Below, piece by piece: positions 51,241-61,344 of a stretch of DNA of 64,000 nt (its first letter is position 1; each line of letters begins with the position of its first letter). The DNA is from Paludibacteraceae bacterium (GTDB lineage: Bacteria; Bacteroidota; Bacteroidia; Bacteroidales; Paludibacteraceae): assembly GCA_024399835.1 (NCBI GenBank), contig JAKSNK010000007.1, positions 1-64,000 of the forward strand, given 5' to 3'. A program made the position numbers and the translations under genes. Below the pieces are notes generated by a model. It saw only the letters and a program-made list of their open reading frames with translations, searched no databases and was not told the origin of the DNA.

Positions 51241-52257
51241 ATGGGTCTTTTTTCACTAACACAAGAGATTGCCATTGACTTGGGAACTGCCAACACCATT
51301 ATTATGGTGGACGACCAGGTTGTGGTGGACGAACCTTCGGTAGTCGCTATCAACGCGGAGAACAAAATGATGGCTGTCGGGCGCAAAGCACAGCAGATGA
51401 TCGGTCGTGGCGGCAATGTCATTCATACGGTCCGCCCCCTGCGTGACGGCGTGATTGCAGACTTCTATGCCTGCGAAATGATGATTCGTGGCATGATCAA
51501 GATGATGCCACATACATCCCGTCTGTTCTCTCCCAGTATTCGAATGGTTGTCTGTATCCCTTCCGGATCGACCGAGGTCGAAATTCGTGCCGTGCGTGAC
51601 AGTTCAGAGCACGCCGGTGGCAGAGATGTCTATATGATTTACGAACCGATGGCTGCCGCTATCGGTATGGGAATAGATGTGGAGAGCCCCGAGGGATGTA
51701 TGGTCGTTGATATAGGCGGCGGTACTACCGAAATTGCCGTTATATCCTTAGGCGGAATCGTGACCAACAAGTCCATCAAGATTGCCGGTGATGACTTCAA
51801 TGCCGACATTGTCGAATACATGGGTCGAATGCATAATATCCGCATTGACGAGCCGACGGCTGAACGCATTAAGATTGCTGTCGGTAGTGCTATTCCTGAA
51901 CTGCCGGAACCGCTTGAGGACTTTGTCGTTGTCGGTCCTAACAAAGTGACTGCATTGCCGATGCGTGTACCTGTGTCGTATCAGGAGATTGCCCACTGTC
52001 TCGAGAAATCGATTGCAAAGATAGAGAACGCTATCCTGTTGGCATTGGAAACGACTCCCCCCGAGTTGTATGCAGACATCGTTAAACGCGGTATTTGGTT
52101 GACGGGCGGTGGCGCATTGCTGCATGGATTGGCTGAACGACTGACGGCTAAAATCACCATTCCTTTCCATGTGGCAGAGGACCCGCTGCACTGTGTGGCA
52201 CGCGGTACCTGTGTGGCGCTCAAAAATACACAGAACTTTAATTTCCTGATTCGTTAA
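51241..52257 (+). CDS. mreB: Rod-shape actin homologue MreB
   Basis: Forms membrane-associated filaments that position peptidoglycan synthesis. 338 residues with the actin-fold motifs: phosphate-1 IDLGTANTI (residues ~11-19), phosphate-2 VVDIGGGTTEIAV (about 160-172) and the adenosine motif WLTGGGALLHGL. The frame extends upstream across the promoter; the ATG at 51241 (MGLFSLTQEIAIDLG) is the proper start. The N-terminal GLFS is the usual amphipathic membrane-binding region. First gene of mreBCD-mrdA-rodA. Confidence 0.97.
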   Translation: MGLFSLTQEIAIDLGTANTIIMVDDQVVVDEPSVVAINAENKMMAVGRKAQQMIGRGGNVIHTVRPLRDGVIADFYACEMMIRGMIKMMPHTSRLFSPSIRMVVCIPSGSTEVEIRAVRDSSEHAGGRDVYMIYEPMAAAIGMGIDVESPEGCMVVDIGGGTTEIAVISLGGIVTNKSIKIAGDDFNADIVEYMGRMHNIRIDEPTAERIKIAVGSAIPELPEPLEDFVVVGPNKVTALPMRVPVSYQEIAHCLEKSIAKIENAILLALETTPPELYADIVKRGIWLTGGGALLHGLAERLTAKITIPFHVAEDPLHCVARGTCVALKNTQNFNFLIR

Positions 52258-52285
52258 CAACCAATCGCTATGAACCGGTTATAGG

Positions 52286-53131
52286 ATGAGAAACTTACTC
52301 CAGTTCATAGGAAAAAATATCCACCTCCTGCTTTTCATAGCTTTGGAGGTGGTGGCGTTTTTACTCATTACACATAATGTGGCATACCCCCGTTCGACCA
52401 CTTTGTCGGCTGCCAATCGTATCGTTGCCGGCATGAATGAAGCAGGAGACAATATTGTAGAGTATTTCCGGTTACGCAAGGACAACGAACAACTGAACAA
52501 TGAGGTGTGCCTTCTGCGCGAACAGATACAATTGCTTGAAAACCAAATAGAAAAGCAGAACGAGTACGGTTTGGTGTGTGACACGGCACAATATGAATAT
52601 GCCCACTTGGGCTATCGCATCATTCCCGCCAAGGTAGTGGATATAACCACCGGACAGGAGCATAATTACCTCACTTTGAACAAAGGTACAAGGGATGGCT
52701 TAAAGCAGGGCATGGGCGTCGTCTGCGGCAACAATGTAGTCGGGGTGGTCAGTCGGGTAAACGAGTACTTTGCATTGGTTGTCCCGATTATTCATACGAA
52801 TATCAATATCTCCGCCCGTGTGAAAAAAAACGGTCAACTTGGTTTCACACATTGGGAAGGGCACAATCCGCGCTATGTTAACTTGATGGAGATAGGTCGT
52901 CACATCATGGTGGAGAAAGGAGACTCGGTTATTACCAGTGGTATGACTGCCACTTTCCCGGAGGGGATGATGATTGGTATCATGGACAAGGTCAAACTGA
53001 ACGAAGGGGGCAATTACTACGATATCCGTCTCCGGCTTTGCACCGATTTCCGCCGATTGAGATATGTTCAAGTATTGAACTATGTCTATAGTACAGAACT
53101 GAATCAGTTAACCGATGAACAGTACGATTAA
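52286..53131 (+). CDS. mreC: Rod-shape protein MreC
   Basis: 281 residues: an N-terminal membrane helix (~10-30), a coiled coil (LRKDNEQLNNEVCLLREQIQ, about 70-105) and two beta-barrel domains (HNYLTLNKGTRDGLKQGMGV; GDSVITSGMTATFPEGMMIG). It links MreB filaments to PBP2 in the periplasm. It follows mreB by 28 bp and overlaps mreD by 17 bp. Confidence 0.93.
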   Translation: MRNLLQFIGKNIHLLLFIALEVVAFLLITHNVAYPRSTTLSAANRIVAGMNEAGDNIVEYFRLRKDNEQLNNEVCLLREQIQLLENQIEKQNEYGLVCDTAQYEYAHLGYRIIPAKVVDITTGQEHNYLTLNKGTRDGLKQGMGVVCGNNVVGVVSRVNEYFALVVPIIHTNINISARVKKNGQLGFTHWEGHNPRYVNLMEIGRHIMVEKGDSVITSGMTATFPEGMMIGIMDKVKLNEGGNYYDIRLRLCTDFRRLRYVQVLNYVYSTELNQLTDEQYD

Positions 53132-53609
53132 GCACATATTGCGTTTTGTATGCCTGTTGGCATTGCAATTGCTGTTGATTAACAATCTGCATTGGTTGGG
53201 TGCTTTTCACCCGTATGTGTATGTGTTGGCTTTGCTGATGTTGCCGGCGAGTATGCCACGATGGGTGGAGATGTTTATCGGTGCTGCTATAGGTCTGCTG
53301 ATGGATGCTTGTTGCACTACCGCCGGAGTACACATGGCGGCTTGTGTGGCGGTGGCGTATTTGCGCCCGCTGTTGTTAGGGCAGTTTGTTCAGGATACGC
53401 AGCGTATTGTAACACAAGTGTGTACCGCCACTGTCGGAGCAAGACCGTTCTTATTGACTGTTGCCACGCTGATTGTTGTTCACCATGCTTTGATTTGCTT
53501 CTTGGAAGCGTGGAGTTTGGAACATTTCGGATGGTTGTTGCTGACAACGCTGATTAGTTCGGCGGTGACATTCGTTTTGGCTTTTTTGTATGATAGGACA
53601 CAACAATGA
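53115..53609 (+). CDS. mreD: Rod-shape protein MreD
   Basis: A 164-residue integral membrane protein with about five helices and few charged residues. The segment FIGAAIGLLMDACCTTAGVHM matches the MreD core (G-L-x-D). Identity rests mainly on topology and its position between mreC and mrdA, with overlaps of 17 and 4 bp. Confidence 0.88.
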   Translation: MNSTIKHILRFVCLLALQLLLINNLHWLGAFHPYVYVLALLMLPASMPRWVEMFIGAAIGLLMDACCTTAGVHMAACVAVAYLRPLLLGQFVQDTQRIVTQVCTATVGARPFLLTVATLIVVHHALICFLEAWSLEHFGWLLLTTLISSAVTFVLAFLYDRTQQ

Positions 53610-55438
53610 TTAATGACACATACTATAAGCGAAGGTTTGTTATTGCCGGTATAGTCATTTTTATTGTGGCTAGTTATATTGTCCGCTTGTTCGCGCTACA
53701 GGTCATTGACCAATCGCGTCGGGTAAAGGCGGACAATAACGCATTGGTCCGTCAGCCCGTTTATGCTTCTCGGGGATTGATTTATGACAGAAATGATTCC
53801 CTGCTCGTTTTTAATCAACCTATCTATGAGGTGATGATGATTATGAACGAGATGACTCCCAATTTTGACACTTTAGGTTTTTGTGAAGCCATGCAAATGG
53901 ATACGGCAGCATACAATCAACGCATCGCCCAAATATCCAATGTCCGCAAAAATAGAGGTTTTTCCAAATACACCCCGCAAGTCTTTGCCGGACAGTTGAA
54001 AAAAGAAGACATAGGACTGTTGCAGGAGCGATTGTACAATTTTCCGGGCATCAGCATTCGCCAGCGTACCTTGCGTGACTATACCTACAATGCCGCTTCG
54101 CATTTATTAGGCAGTGTGGGCGAAGTCAATCAGATGGATTTGGAGAGGGATAGTTATTACCAACAGGGAGACTATTCCGGACGGGACGGCGTAGAAAAAC
54201 AATACGAAGTGGCTTTGCGCGGTATCAATGGGGTAGAAGTCTTGCTGCGTGACAATCGGGGACGGATTTGCGGCTCTTATCACGACGGAGAATTAGACCG
54301 TCCTGCCGTTGCCGGACAGAATCTCAAACTAGGAATGGATATCGAACTGCAGATGTTGGCAGAGGAATTGATAGGTGAGAATATAGGTAGTGCTGTCGCT
54401 ATCGAACCGCAGACGGGAGAGATACTTGCCCTTGCCAGTATGCCGGGTTGGAATCCTAAAGATTTGGTAGGCAAGCAGCGGGGAAACAATTACATGACGC
54501 TGTTGCAGGATAGCAAAAAACCGCTTATGAACCGCGCTACACAAGCCATGTACCCGCCCGGTTCTACTTTCAAGATTTTACAGACACTGGTTGCATTGCA
54601 CCAGGGAGCAATCACTCCTGCAACTCTTTACCCCTGCAACGGACCCCAATCGACCCCCATTAAATGTACCCACCACCACGGTTCGCCCGTTGATTTAGGA
54701 ATGGCAATCGAGCAGAGTTGCAACCCGTATTATTGGTGCGTCTTCCGCGATTTATTGCAAATGGACGGCTATGGCAAGAACAATAGGGCTTTTCGTCACA
54801 GGTATGAATTATGGCGAACAGATATTATGCGGTTCGGTTTAGGACAAAAATTTGAAGATTCAGATGTTCCTAATCAGAAATCAGGCAGCGTACCGTCCAC
54901 CAAACTTTATGACCGCTTCTACGGTAAAACCGGCTGGAAAGCCATCACGATTCGTTCGCTCAGTATAGGACAGGGAGAAATACTTGTTACTCCTCTGCAA
55001 TTGGCTAACCAGGCGGCATGTATTGCCAACGAGGGATACTATATCACTCCGCACTTGTTGTATAATGATTCTGCTTATATGCAGCCCGACAAACGCCATG
55101 AAACAGGCATTGATGCTACTTATTTCAAGATAGTCAAAGATGGCATGGAACGGGTAATGCTCAATGGTACAGGACGATGGCACAATATTCCTAAATGGCA
55201 TATCTGCGGCAAAACGGGGACGGTACAAAATCCTCATGGCAAAGACCATGCAATCTTTATTGCCTACGCGCCCAAAGACAATCCTAAAATAGCAGTCGCC
55301 ATTGCAGTCGAAAATGTGGGCTTTGGTGCCACTTGGGCATGCCCGATTGCTGTAAAGATGATTGATTTATATATGACAAAACATTTCCCGGAAATGGCAG
55401 ACGAACCCGAGCAAACAGATGATGAACCAGAGAAATAA
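53606..55438 (+). CDS. mrdA: Penicillin-binding protein 2 (elongation transpeptidase)
   Basis: 610 residues: one N-terminal membrane helix (~10-30), the PBP dimerisation domain (ASRGLIYDRN; PQVFAGQLKKEDIGLLQERL) and the transpeptidase domain. Active-site motifs: SxxK in MYPPGSTFKILQTL (about residue 321), SxN in EQSCNPYYW and KTGT near the C-terminus (HICGKTGTVQNPHGKDHA). It crosslinks peptidoglycan during side-wall elongation with RodA. It overlaps mreD by 4 bp and rodA by 20 bp. Confidence 0.95.
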   Translation: MINDTYYKRRFVIAGIVIFIVASYIVRLFALQVIDQSRRVKADNNALVRQPVYASRGLIYDRNDSLLVFNQPIYEVMMIMNEMTPNFDTLGFCEAMQMDTAAYNQRIAQISNVRKNRGFSKYTPQVFAGQLKKEDIGLLQERLYNFPGISIRQRTLRDYTYNAASHLLGSVGEVNQMDLERDSYYQQGDYSGRDGVEKQYEVALRGINGVEVLLRDNRGRICGSYHDGELDRPAVAGQNLKLGMDIELQMLAEELIGENIGSAVAIEPQTGEILALASMPGWNPKDLVGKQRGNNYMTLLQDSKKPLMNRATQAMYPPGSTFKILQTLVALHQGAITPATLYPCNGPQSTPIKCTHHHGSPVDLGMAIEQSCNPYYWCVFRDLLQMDGYGKNNRAFRHRYELWRTDIMRFGLGQKFEDSDVPNQKSGSVPSTKLYDRFYGKTGWKAITIRSLSIGQGEILVTPLQLANQAACIANEGYYITPHLLYNDSAYMQPDKRHETGIDATYFKIVKDGMERVMLNGTGRWHNIPKWHICGKTGTVQNPHGKDHAIFIAYAPKDNPKIAVAIAVENVGFGATWACPIAVKMIDLYMTKHFPEMADEPEQTDDEPEK

Positions 55439-56567
55439 TATATGGAGTGGGGTAGATTGGATAACCATAGGGTTATTCTTCCTGTTAGCCATCTTCGGAT
55501 GGATGAACATCTATGGCGCCGGGTATAGTTTTGAGCAGACGAGTATTTTCTCTTTTTCCAATCGTGCCGGCAAGCAGTTTGTGTGGTTGATAACGGCATT
55601 TGTCTTGGGCTTCTGCCTGTTGATGATAGATGAGAAAACCTATGATATTTTGGGCTATTGGCTATATGGGGCAACTATTATTGTCTTAATTATAACGCCT
55701 TTCCTCGCACATGATATCAAGGGCTCTTTATCATGGATTTCTTTTGGTTCTGTTAGCATCCAACCGGCTGAATTTGCCAAGTGTTTTACCGCCATTGCCA
55801 TCGCTAAATACATGGGTCGATACGGCTATCGCGTGGAAAGTTGGAAAGATTTGGTAGTACCGTGTGTGATGATTGTCGTACCGATGGTTATTATTATGGT
55901 CTTGCAAAAAGAAACCGGCTCTGCGCTTGTCTTTGCAGCATTCTTATTACCACTTTATCGACAGGGAATGACCGGCAAAATTATGGGAGGAGGAGTCGTT
56001 TTGATAATAGTCTTTGTCGTTGTGCTCAAGTTAGGTTGGATACCTGATTCGGCAATGGACAAGGTCTTCGAACCGCATCAAAAAAATCGAATAGAGGTCC
56101 TATTGGGAATTAAAGAAGATCCAACCGGGGCAGGATATAATGTCAACCAATCGCTTATTGCCATTGGCTCAGGAGGGCTAACAGGGAAGGGGTATTTGAA
56201 AGGTACGCAAACCAAAATGAAGTTTGTGCCGGAGCAGGATACAGACTTTATTTTCTGTACTGTTGGCGAAGAATGGGGATTCTTAGGTTCGACTGCGGTA
56301 CTGTTGATTTATATGGCATTCCTGTTGAGGATTATTACGATTGCCGAGCGGCAACGGGATAATTTTAGTCAAGTGTATGCTTATTCGGTAGTTGGTATTT
56401 TTTTCGTACACCTTATGATTAATGTGGGCATGGTATTGGGTTTATTGCCGGTTATTGGTATTCCGTTACCGATGTTCAGTTATGGCGGTTCGTCTCTTTG
56501 GGGCTTTACGCTGCTCCTCTTTATCTTGCTTCGCCTTGATGCTTCCCGTATCAATAAGTTGCACTAA
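55419..56567 (+). CDS. rodA: Peptidoglycan glycosyltransferase RodA
   Basis: A 382-residue SEDS-family membrane protein with about ten helices. Motifs: GSLSWISFGSVSIQPAEFAK (about 105-125), FVPEQDTDFIFCTVGEEWGF (about 270-290) and LPVIGIPLPMFSYGGSS near the C-terminus. It polymerises glycan strands in the elongation complex with PBP2. The ATG at 55422 is an alternative start. Last gene of the shape operon; the glycosyltransferase cluster converges 33 bp on, without a visible terminator. Confidence 0.94.
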   Translation: MMNQRNNIWSGVDWITIGLFFLLAIFGWMNIYGAGYSFEQTSIFSFSNRAGKQFVWLITAFVLGFCLLMIDEKTYDILGYWLYGATIIVLIITPFLAHDIKGSLSWISFGSVSIQPAEFAKCFTAIAIAKYMGRYGYRVESWKDLVVPCVMIVVPMVIIMVLQKETGSALVFAAFLLPLYRQGMTGKIMGGGVVLIIVFVVVLKLGWIPDSAMDKVFEPHQKNRIEVLLGIKEDPTGAGYNVNQSLIAIGSGGLTGKGYLKGTQTKMKFVPEQDTDFIFCTVGEEWGFLGSTAVLLIYMAFLLRIITIAERQRDNFSQVYAYSVVGIFFVHLMINVGMVLGLLPVIGIPLPMFSYGGSSLWGFTLLLFILLRLDASRINKLH

Positions 56568-56599
56568 GTCCGCTTTCTACTACGAAGATTGCGTCGTTG

Positions 56600-57409
56600 T
56601 TATAGATATTGGCGTATCACTTCGCGATTGAACATGCGACGCTCCTTATCGAAGAACCACCCCCATTTATTGAAATAACGGCACATATTGACTATGTGTA
56701 TCCATGTCATGCGAGCGTTATGGTAACTGGCACGCGCATGGTCGTGAATAATCGTGACAGCAGGGTAATAAAGCGTCAAATAATCTCGATGAATAGTCCG
56801 AGTGAGATCTATATCTTCAGGATACATGAAATAGCGTTCGTCAAATAGCCGTGCTTTCAGTACCGCCTCCGTACGGAGCAACATAAAGCATCCGCTCAAA
56901 TATGGCACATTCATGGGTTTGTTGTAACCTGTGTCCCTTAATTCGTAATGTGCGTTACGCCTGCGCGTGAGCCACAACGGAAGGAATCGTCTGCCAAACA
57001 CATTAAAAGGTGTGGGCAGCAACTTGCATAAGTACTGCAGTTCTCCGTTAGGATAGGTAACGCGTGGCATCATGCTGCCCACTTCTTTGTGTGCTGCTAT
57101 AAAAGCATACAATAGGTCTAAATCTTCCGCTTTTATCCATACATCGGCATTTATCACAAGGTGAAAAGGGGTGTTCCATCTTACACTTTGACGAATGGCT
57201 ATGTTATGTGCCTTGCCGTATCCCAAGTTGTCTCCGTTGTTCCAGATATATTCCACTTTTGTCGATGAAATGGCGTTCTTTTTGCCCTGATAGGGAGAGT
57301 TATCTACCAAATAAATCCTTCTCACACATTGAGCACGCAACAATTCATCGCACAAGTTGTTCACTTGTGTCCAATCGGGTTTATATAGCACTATGGAAAC
57401 ATTCAGCAT
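56600..57409 (-). CDS. Family 2 glycosyltransferase
   Basis: 269 residues of GT-A fold: start NVSIVLYKPDW, VDNSPY, the donor-site region NLGYGKAHNIAI and the DxD-like NADVW (about residues 99-103), then SGCFMLLRTEAVLKARLFDE and FMYPEDIDLTRTI, the acceptor motif of rhamnosyltransferase-like enzymes. The sugar is unknown; the resemblance suggests deoxyhexose transfer. Its ATG shares one base with the stop of the previous gene (TAATG). Last gene of the leftward polysaccharide cluster. Confidence 0.88.
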   Translation of the reverse strand: MLNVSIVLYKPDWTQVNNLCDELLRAQCVRRIYLVDNSPYQGKKNAISSTKVEYIWNNGDNLGYGKAHNIAIRQSVRWNTPFHLVINADVWIKAEDLDLLYAFIAAHKEVGSMMPRVTYPNGELQYLCKLLPTPFNVFGRRFLPLWLTRRRNAHYELRDTGYNKPMNVPYLSGCFMLLRTEAVLKARLFDERYFMYPEDIDLTRTIHRDYLTLYYPAVTIIHDHARASYHNARMTWIHIVNMCRYFNKWGWFFDKERRMFNREVIRQYL

Positions 57410-58167
57410 TATTTCCAGTATTTTAATAAGCCGTTAAACGCCCAACAACATAGATAGTAGCAACTTTTCAGTACTCCTAATTTTTCTACTTTACGATAAA
57501 CCATGTATTGCGGTTTAATCATTTTGCGTTTGTTGTGTGTCAAACCGTTTTCTAACATACGATACGACCCTATGACGCCTTGGTTCCCGTACGCGATACC
57601 GCAGTTCCTGAGAATTTCCAACCAGTAAATATAATCGTCTCTCAAACTGTGAAATTCTTCGTGCAAATATATTTTCCCAAACGGAACAATGTCATATAGT
57701 CCTGTCAAACAGGTTATACTGCATGTGCGGAGCATGTCTTTGTAAGTCACTTTCTTCGGGGGGATGAATGGTTGCAACACCTCTTCGTTATTGCCGTTGA
57801 TTCGCTTATGTGCACCATAAACCAACTGGCAATTCTTTTCGCGCATCAATTTGAGTTGTTGCTCCAGAAACCACGGTTCCCACAAGTCGTCTGCATCCAA
57901 TAGTGCGATATATCTGCCTTCTGCACGACGAATGGCATTGTTTCTGGCTGCGGCACTTCCTTTGTTGGATTGGCTAAAGACCTGAACACGAGGGTCTTTG
58001 GCAGCGTATGCCTCGACTACCGCCAATCCGCCGTCGGTACTGCCATCGTTAATAACAATCATTTCCCACTCTTGGTAGGTTTGTTTTAGTACGCTTTCAA
58101 TCGTTTGTGCCACATATTGTTCACCGTTATACAAGGGTGTAATAATACTGACTAAATTATCTTTCAT
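57409..58167 (-). CDS. Family 2 glycosyltransferase
   Basis: 252 residues: VSIITPLYNGEQYVAQTIES at the N-terminus, VINDGSTDGGLAVVEAYA, and the metal-binding DxD within IALLDADDLWEPWFLEQQL (about residues 90-108). This is the classic GT2 enzyme that adds a sugar to a lipid-linked or surface glycan at the cytosolic face. Donor and acceptor are unknown. It starts 15 bp after the GT4 gene. Confidence 0.9.
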   Translation of the reverse strand: MKDNLVSIITPLYNGEQYVAQTIESVLKQTYQEWEMIVINDGSTDGGLAVVEAYAAKDPRVQVFSQSNKGSAAARNNAIRRAEGRYIALLDADDLWEPWFLEQQLKLMREKNCQLVYGAHKRINGNNEEVLQPFIPPKKVTYKDMLRTCSITCLTGLYDIVPFGKIYLHEEFHSLRDDYIYWLEILRNCGIAYGNQGVIGSYRMLENGLTHNKRKMIKPQYMVYRKVEKLGVLKSCYYLCCWAFNGLLKYWK

Positions 58168-58182
58168 TTATCTATGTTTTTA

Positions 58183-59250
58183 TCAATTATCAATGAGTTC
58201 TTGCATCCATCGGGTGTAAATATTTTCCGGTAAATAGGGCAAAATGATGGTTTGGGTTTGCCGGTGGCAAGTTTGCCGTAAATCAGTGTCCGTCATTTTT
58301 AGAATGGCTTCCCCTAAGGCGTGAATATTCTCTTTTTCTACCAATAGTCCTCCCCCCTGTTTGAGCAATACACTCGGTCCTTCGGGACAATCAAAACTGA
58401 CAATAGGTACACCGCTGGCTGCCGCTTCTAACAATGTCATCGGAAAACCCTCAAATCGGGAGGCCATTACATAGAAAGCCGCATTTTGATACACCTCGTC
58501 AATATGTTTGGTAAAGGGATGAAGATGAACCTTTTGCCCTAATTGGCATTCGTCAATCTGTTTCTCTAACTGCGGTTTATCTTCTCCGTCTCCATATATT
58601 TCCAGTGTATAATCTCCCATTTCATCGGCAATTTGATGAATGGCATCAATCAGCAAATCAAATCCTTTTTGTGCGGTTAACCGACCTATGCTGATGATTG
58701 TTTTGCTGTTCAATCCCTCGTAAGGCAATGGATGAATGGAAATCATGTTCGGAATAACGGTCACACGCTGTACCTGCTGTTCAAATTGCTGCCTGTCGTT
58801 TTCGGTTAATACCACCAAACGGCGGAAATGATTATACAATCTGTTTCTCCACCAGCGAATAAGCGGGGTGTACATTTTATACCGATAATGTTCACATGTG
58901 ATACTCTTTTTTGCCCAGCCGCCCATCCAACCTACGACTGATGCCAGTAGTTTTTGACATATTACACAATCTGCATCTTCTATCTCACTGCGTTTCTTGA
59001 GTGCCTTAAGGGCTGTAAGAATGTAGAGTATGCGTTTGCACCAACCTATTTCCAGACGATAGTTGAGATAGGTGGCATATGTGATTGTTACCGCTTCTTC
59101 AATAGGGTATTGAGGCATGTCGTTTTGCTTAAACAGAGACATAATACATACCTCATGCCCATGCTTGACCATCTCTTGTGCCAAACAAATAGTGGTACGC
59201 TCAGTACCTCCTTGGGTGGTAATATCTTGTATCAAAAAAACGATTTTCAT
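58183..59250 (-). CDS. Family 4 glycosyltransferase
   Basis: 355 residues, GT-B fold. The N-terminal domain starts IVFLIQDITTQGGTERTTIC. The C-terminal nucleotide-sugar domain has ISIGRLTAQKGFDLLIDAI (about residues 190-208) and the EX7E-type motif SRFEGFPMTLLEAAASGVPI (about 275-294). Retaining transferase; sugar unknown. It overlaps the upstream GT2 gene by 4 bp. Confidence 0.92.
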   Translation of the reverse strand: MKIVFLIQDITTQGGTERTTICLAQEMVKHGHEVCIMSLFKQNDMPQYPIEEAVTITYATYLNYRLEIGWCKRILYILTALKALKKRSEIEDADCVICQKLLASVVGWMGGWAKKSITCEHYRYKMYTPLIRWWRNRLYNHFRRLVVLTENDRQQFEQQVQRVTVIPNMISIHPLPYEGLNSKTIISIGRLTAQKGFDLLIDAIHQIADEMGDYTLEIYGDGEDKPQLEKQIDECQLGQKVHLHPFTKHIDEVYQNAAFYVMASRFEGFPMTLLEAAASGVPIVSFDCPEGPSVLLKQGGGLLVEKENIHALGEAILKMTDTDLRQTCHRQTQTIILPYLPENIYTRWMQELIDN

Positions 59251-60077
59251 ATCCTGCGTAATACGGCATATATAGTTTTATAGAGTGCATATTTGACAAT
59301 TCCGCCAAATCCAATCAAAGACAAGAATGGGCGTAACTTCCTGAATTCTTTCAGTTTATGTGTTGGCAACAGCGCAATTTTGGCATAATATCTCCAGTCG
59401 GGTCTTTTTACCCCGTACGCATTATTGCCGTGTTGGCGATAAAGCATGGTGGCTTGAGGTATATAGTCTGTCTTTCCTTCTTTTCCCACTTTGGTTATTA
59501 TCCACCAGTCGTGCATGGGAATACCTTCGGGAAATGGCACAACCATTGCTTTTGCCTTTTCGTTCATGATACAACTGCATCCGGGCATAGGATTGCTTAT
59601 ACAGGTCCATTTCCATTCATTGGCAAGGGGCATCTTTAGGCGGTTGTATTGCCAAAATGTAGTGTGCATGGGTCGCAATTGTTCGTCCACTAATTCCAAA
59701 TCGCTATAGCATAAAACACCCTCGTTGGGATATTGCTGTTCAATCTGTTGCAGATGACGAATACTGACTTCTATCTTGTCTTCTTTCCATACATCGTCTT
59801 GATCGGATAGCATGCAATATTTTGCTTTCGATGTGCGCAGCAACTCTTCAAACGAGCGGATAATGCCGATATTGGTTCCGCCGGGTAGTATCTCTATTTG
59901 TTGAGGATACAGCGTAACATAATGCGCTATTATGTCCGTCGTCTTGTCGGTTGAGCCGTCGTCACGGATCAGCAAGTGCCAATCGGTATAGGATTGGTGA
60001 ATGATGGACTCTATCTGCTCGGCTAGATAGCGTTCCCCGTTATAGGTCGATAGCAATATGTCAATCTGTGCTTCCAA
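59247..60077 (-). CDS. Family 2 glycosyltransferase
   Basis: About 276 residues: IDILLSTYNGERYLAEQIES, RDDGSTDKTTDII and the DxD-type MLSDQDDVWKEDKI (about residues 86-99), followed by a C-terminal region like rhamnosyl- or galactosyl-transferases (MPGCSCIMNEKAKAM, HDWWIITKV). The open frame extends far into the polymerase gene. A TTG at 60077 (giving xEAQIDILLSTYNGE) is the likeliest start because it gives the normal N-terminus; this remains uncertain because no ATG is available there. Confidence 0.85.
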   Translation of the reverse strand: MEAQIDILLSTYNGERYLAEQIESIIHQSYTDWHLLIRDDGSTDKTTDIIAHYVTLYPQQIEILPGGTNIGIIRSFEELLRTSKAKYCMLSDQDDVWKEDKIEVSIRHLQQIEQQYPNEGVLCYSDLELVDEQLRPMHTTFWQYNRLKMPLANEWKWTCISNPMPGCSCIMNEKAKAMVVPFPEGIPMHDWWIITKVGKEGKTDYIPQATMLYRQHGNNAYGVKRPDWRYYAKIALLPTHKLKEFRKLRPFLSLIGFGGIVKYALYKTIYAVLRRI

Positions 60078-61254
60078 ATAGTTTTTCTTCGTGATCGTAT
60101 GTCCAAAATTTGATTGCTTCGTCCATTTGCCGTTTTTCCAAATATTGATTGGAGTGGTCTTTGCGTTCGATAACCGTGGAAATGGCATTGCACCGGCTCA
60201 CTAATTTTTGTCCTGCTTTGGCATTCCCGTATGTGAACAACGCGGAGTAAGCGAAAAATACGAGGGTCAGTATTTGGCGTGGCATTTTGTCTTTTATTTC
60301 TTCGTCATATAGCGTATTCATGATGTAGATGAGTAAGAATGGCAATACATACGAACGCAACCGGTTTAACAGAAACCATGATTGATACAATACCACCATA
60401 ATGGCTATGCAGCAAAAAATCATCCAATGCCAAGTCTTGTCTTCCTTTTTCTTTGCGGTTACATAGTACGCCAGGCATGCCATGACGGTCAGATAAAAAG
60501 GTAGAATCAATTGCACTACCTTTCCTGTCTGTAGGTGGTGAGAAATGGAGAGGCGAATGGTTGCGGGTATAGGTAACAGTCCTACAATGCCGTCCCACAA
60601 TCCGTTGATTGGAACTACTGTCAGGCACAGCATGGTGCCACCTAACAGGATATATGCCTTTTGGTCAATCTTCAGTCCTCTGCAACAATAAATAGCAGCC
60701 GCAATCAGCAGTATGAAAATGGCAGACTTGTGCATACCGCAGGCAATCAACGCCAGGATAATGGCAAGGATGTTTTTCTTGTGTTTCATCATCCAGTATG
60801 CTATCACAATCATGCTGACTGCCAGGCATTGGCGATGTTCATACAGCACTAAATTGTAATCCAATACCATCCACGCAGTCAGTGCGGATGTTTGATGATG
60901 AGGGATATAATGTATGGTCATCGCAACTGCTGCAAAGAAGATGACGGATACAATCGCGGTCATTCCCCAATAACTGATGCCGGCATGCTTGCATAACCAG
61001 CAGAAAGTCGCAAAGCCGGGTTCAATACGGTCGTCATAACGGATAGTGTCTTCCAGTCCCCCAATATGCTCCCACAGGTCTAAATATACCAAAATATCCG
61101 GTCCGATTGCAAATTTGATAGTGCACCAAACGGCTGCAAAAGCAAATGCCAAATAGTAAATCTGTTTTTGCATTTTTGGGAAACCGTCCAAGCATACTTC
61201 GACTGCTGACAATGCCAACAATCCGATTAGTAGTATGGTTAGATAGTTTATCAT
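60061..61254 (-). CDS. EpsG-like polysaccharide polymerase
   Basis: A 397-residue membrane protein with ten or more helices. The EpsG/Wzy-like pattern is visible: FAIGPDILVYLDLWEHIG after the first helices, RIEPGFATFCWLCKHAGISY, the helical core, and the conserved YEHRQCLAVSMIVIAYWMMK (EpsG proteins usually have R-Q near this point). It would polymerise repeat units of a surface polysaccharide. The ATG at 61254 is used. First gene of a leftward cluster with four glycosyltransferases; no flippase is in the window. Confidence 0.8.
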   Translation of the reverse strand: MINYLTILLIGLLALSAVEVCLDGFPKMQKQIYYLAFAFAAVWCTIKFAIGPDILVYLDLWEHIGGLEDTIRYDDRIEPGFATFCWLCKHAGISYWGMTAIVSVIFFAAVAMTIHYIPHHQTSALTAWMVLDYNLVLYEHRQCLAVSMIVIAYWMMKHKKNILAIILALIACGMHKSAIFILLIAAAIYCCRGLKIDQKAYILLGGTMLCLTVVPINGLWDGIVGLLPIPATIRLSISHHLQTGKVVQLILPFYLTVMACLAYYVTAKKKEDKTWHWMIFCCIAIMVVLYQSWFLLNRLRSYVLPFLLIYIMNTLYDEEIKDKMPRQILTLVFFAYSALFTYGNAKAGQKLVSRCNAISTVIERKDHSNQYLEKRQMDEAIKFWTYDHEEKLFGSTD

Positions 61255-61275
61255 AATACGACGCAAATTATCTTA

Positions 61276-61307
61276 CAAAGGTACAAATATTTTTTCGATT
61301 ACGCAAA
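61276..61307 (-). promoter_or_regulatory. Promoter of the polysaccharide cluster
   Basis: TTTGCGTA (61307-61300) and TACCTTTG (61283-61276) with 24-bp spacing, 22 bp before the polymerase ATG. Probably drives all five genes down to 56600. Confidence 0.75.
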
Positions 61308-61344
61308 TATTTTTGCATATATGCAAAAAAACCGTCAATTTATA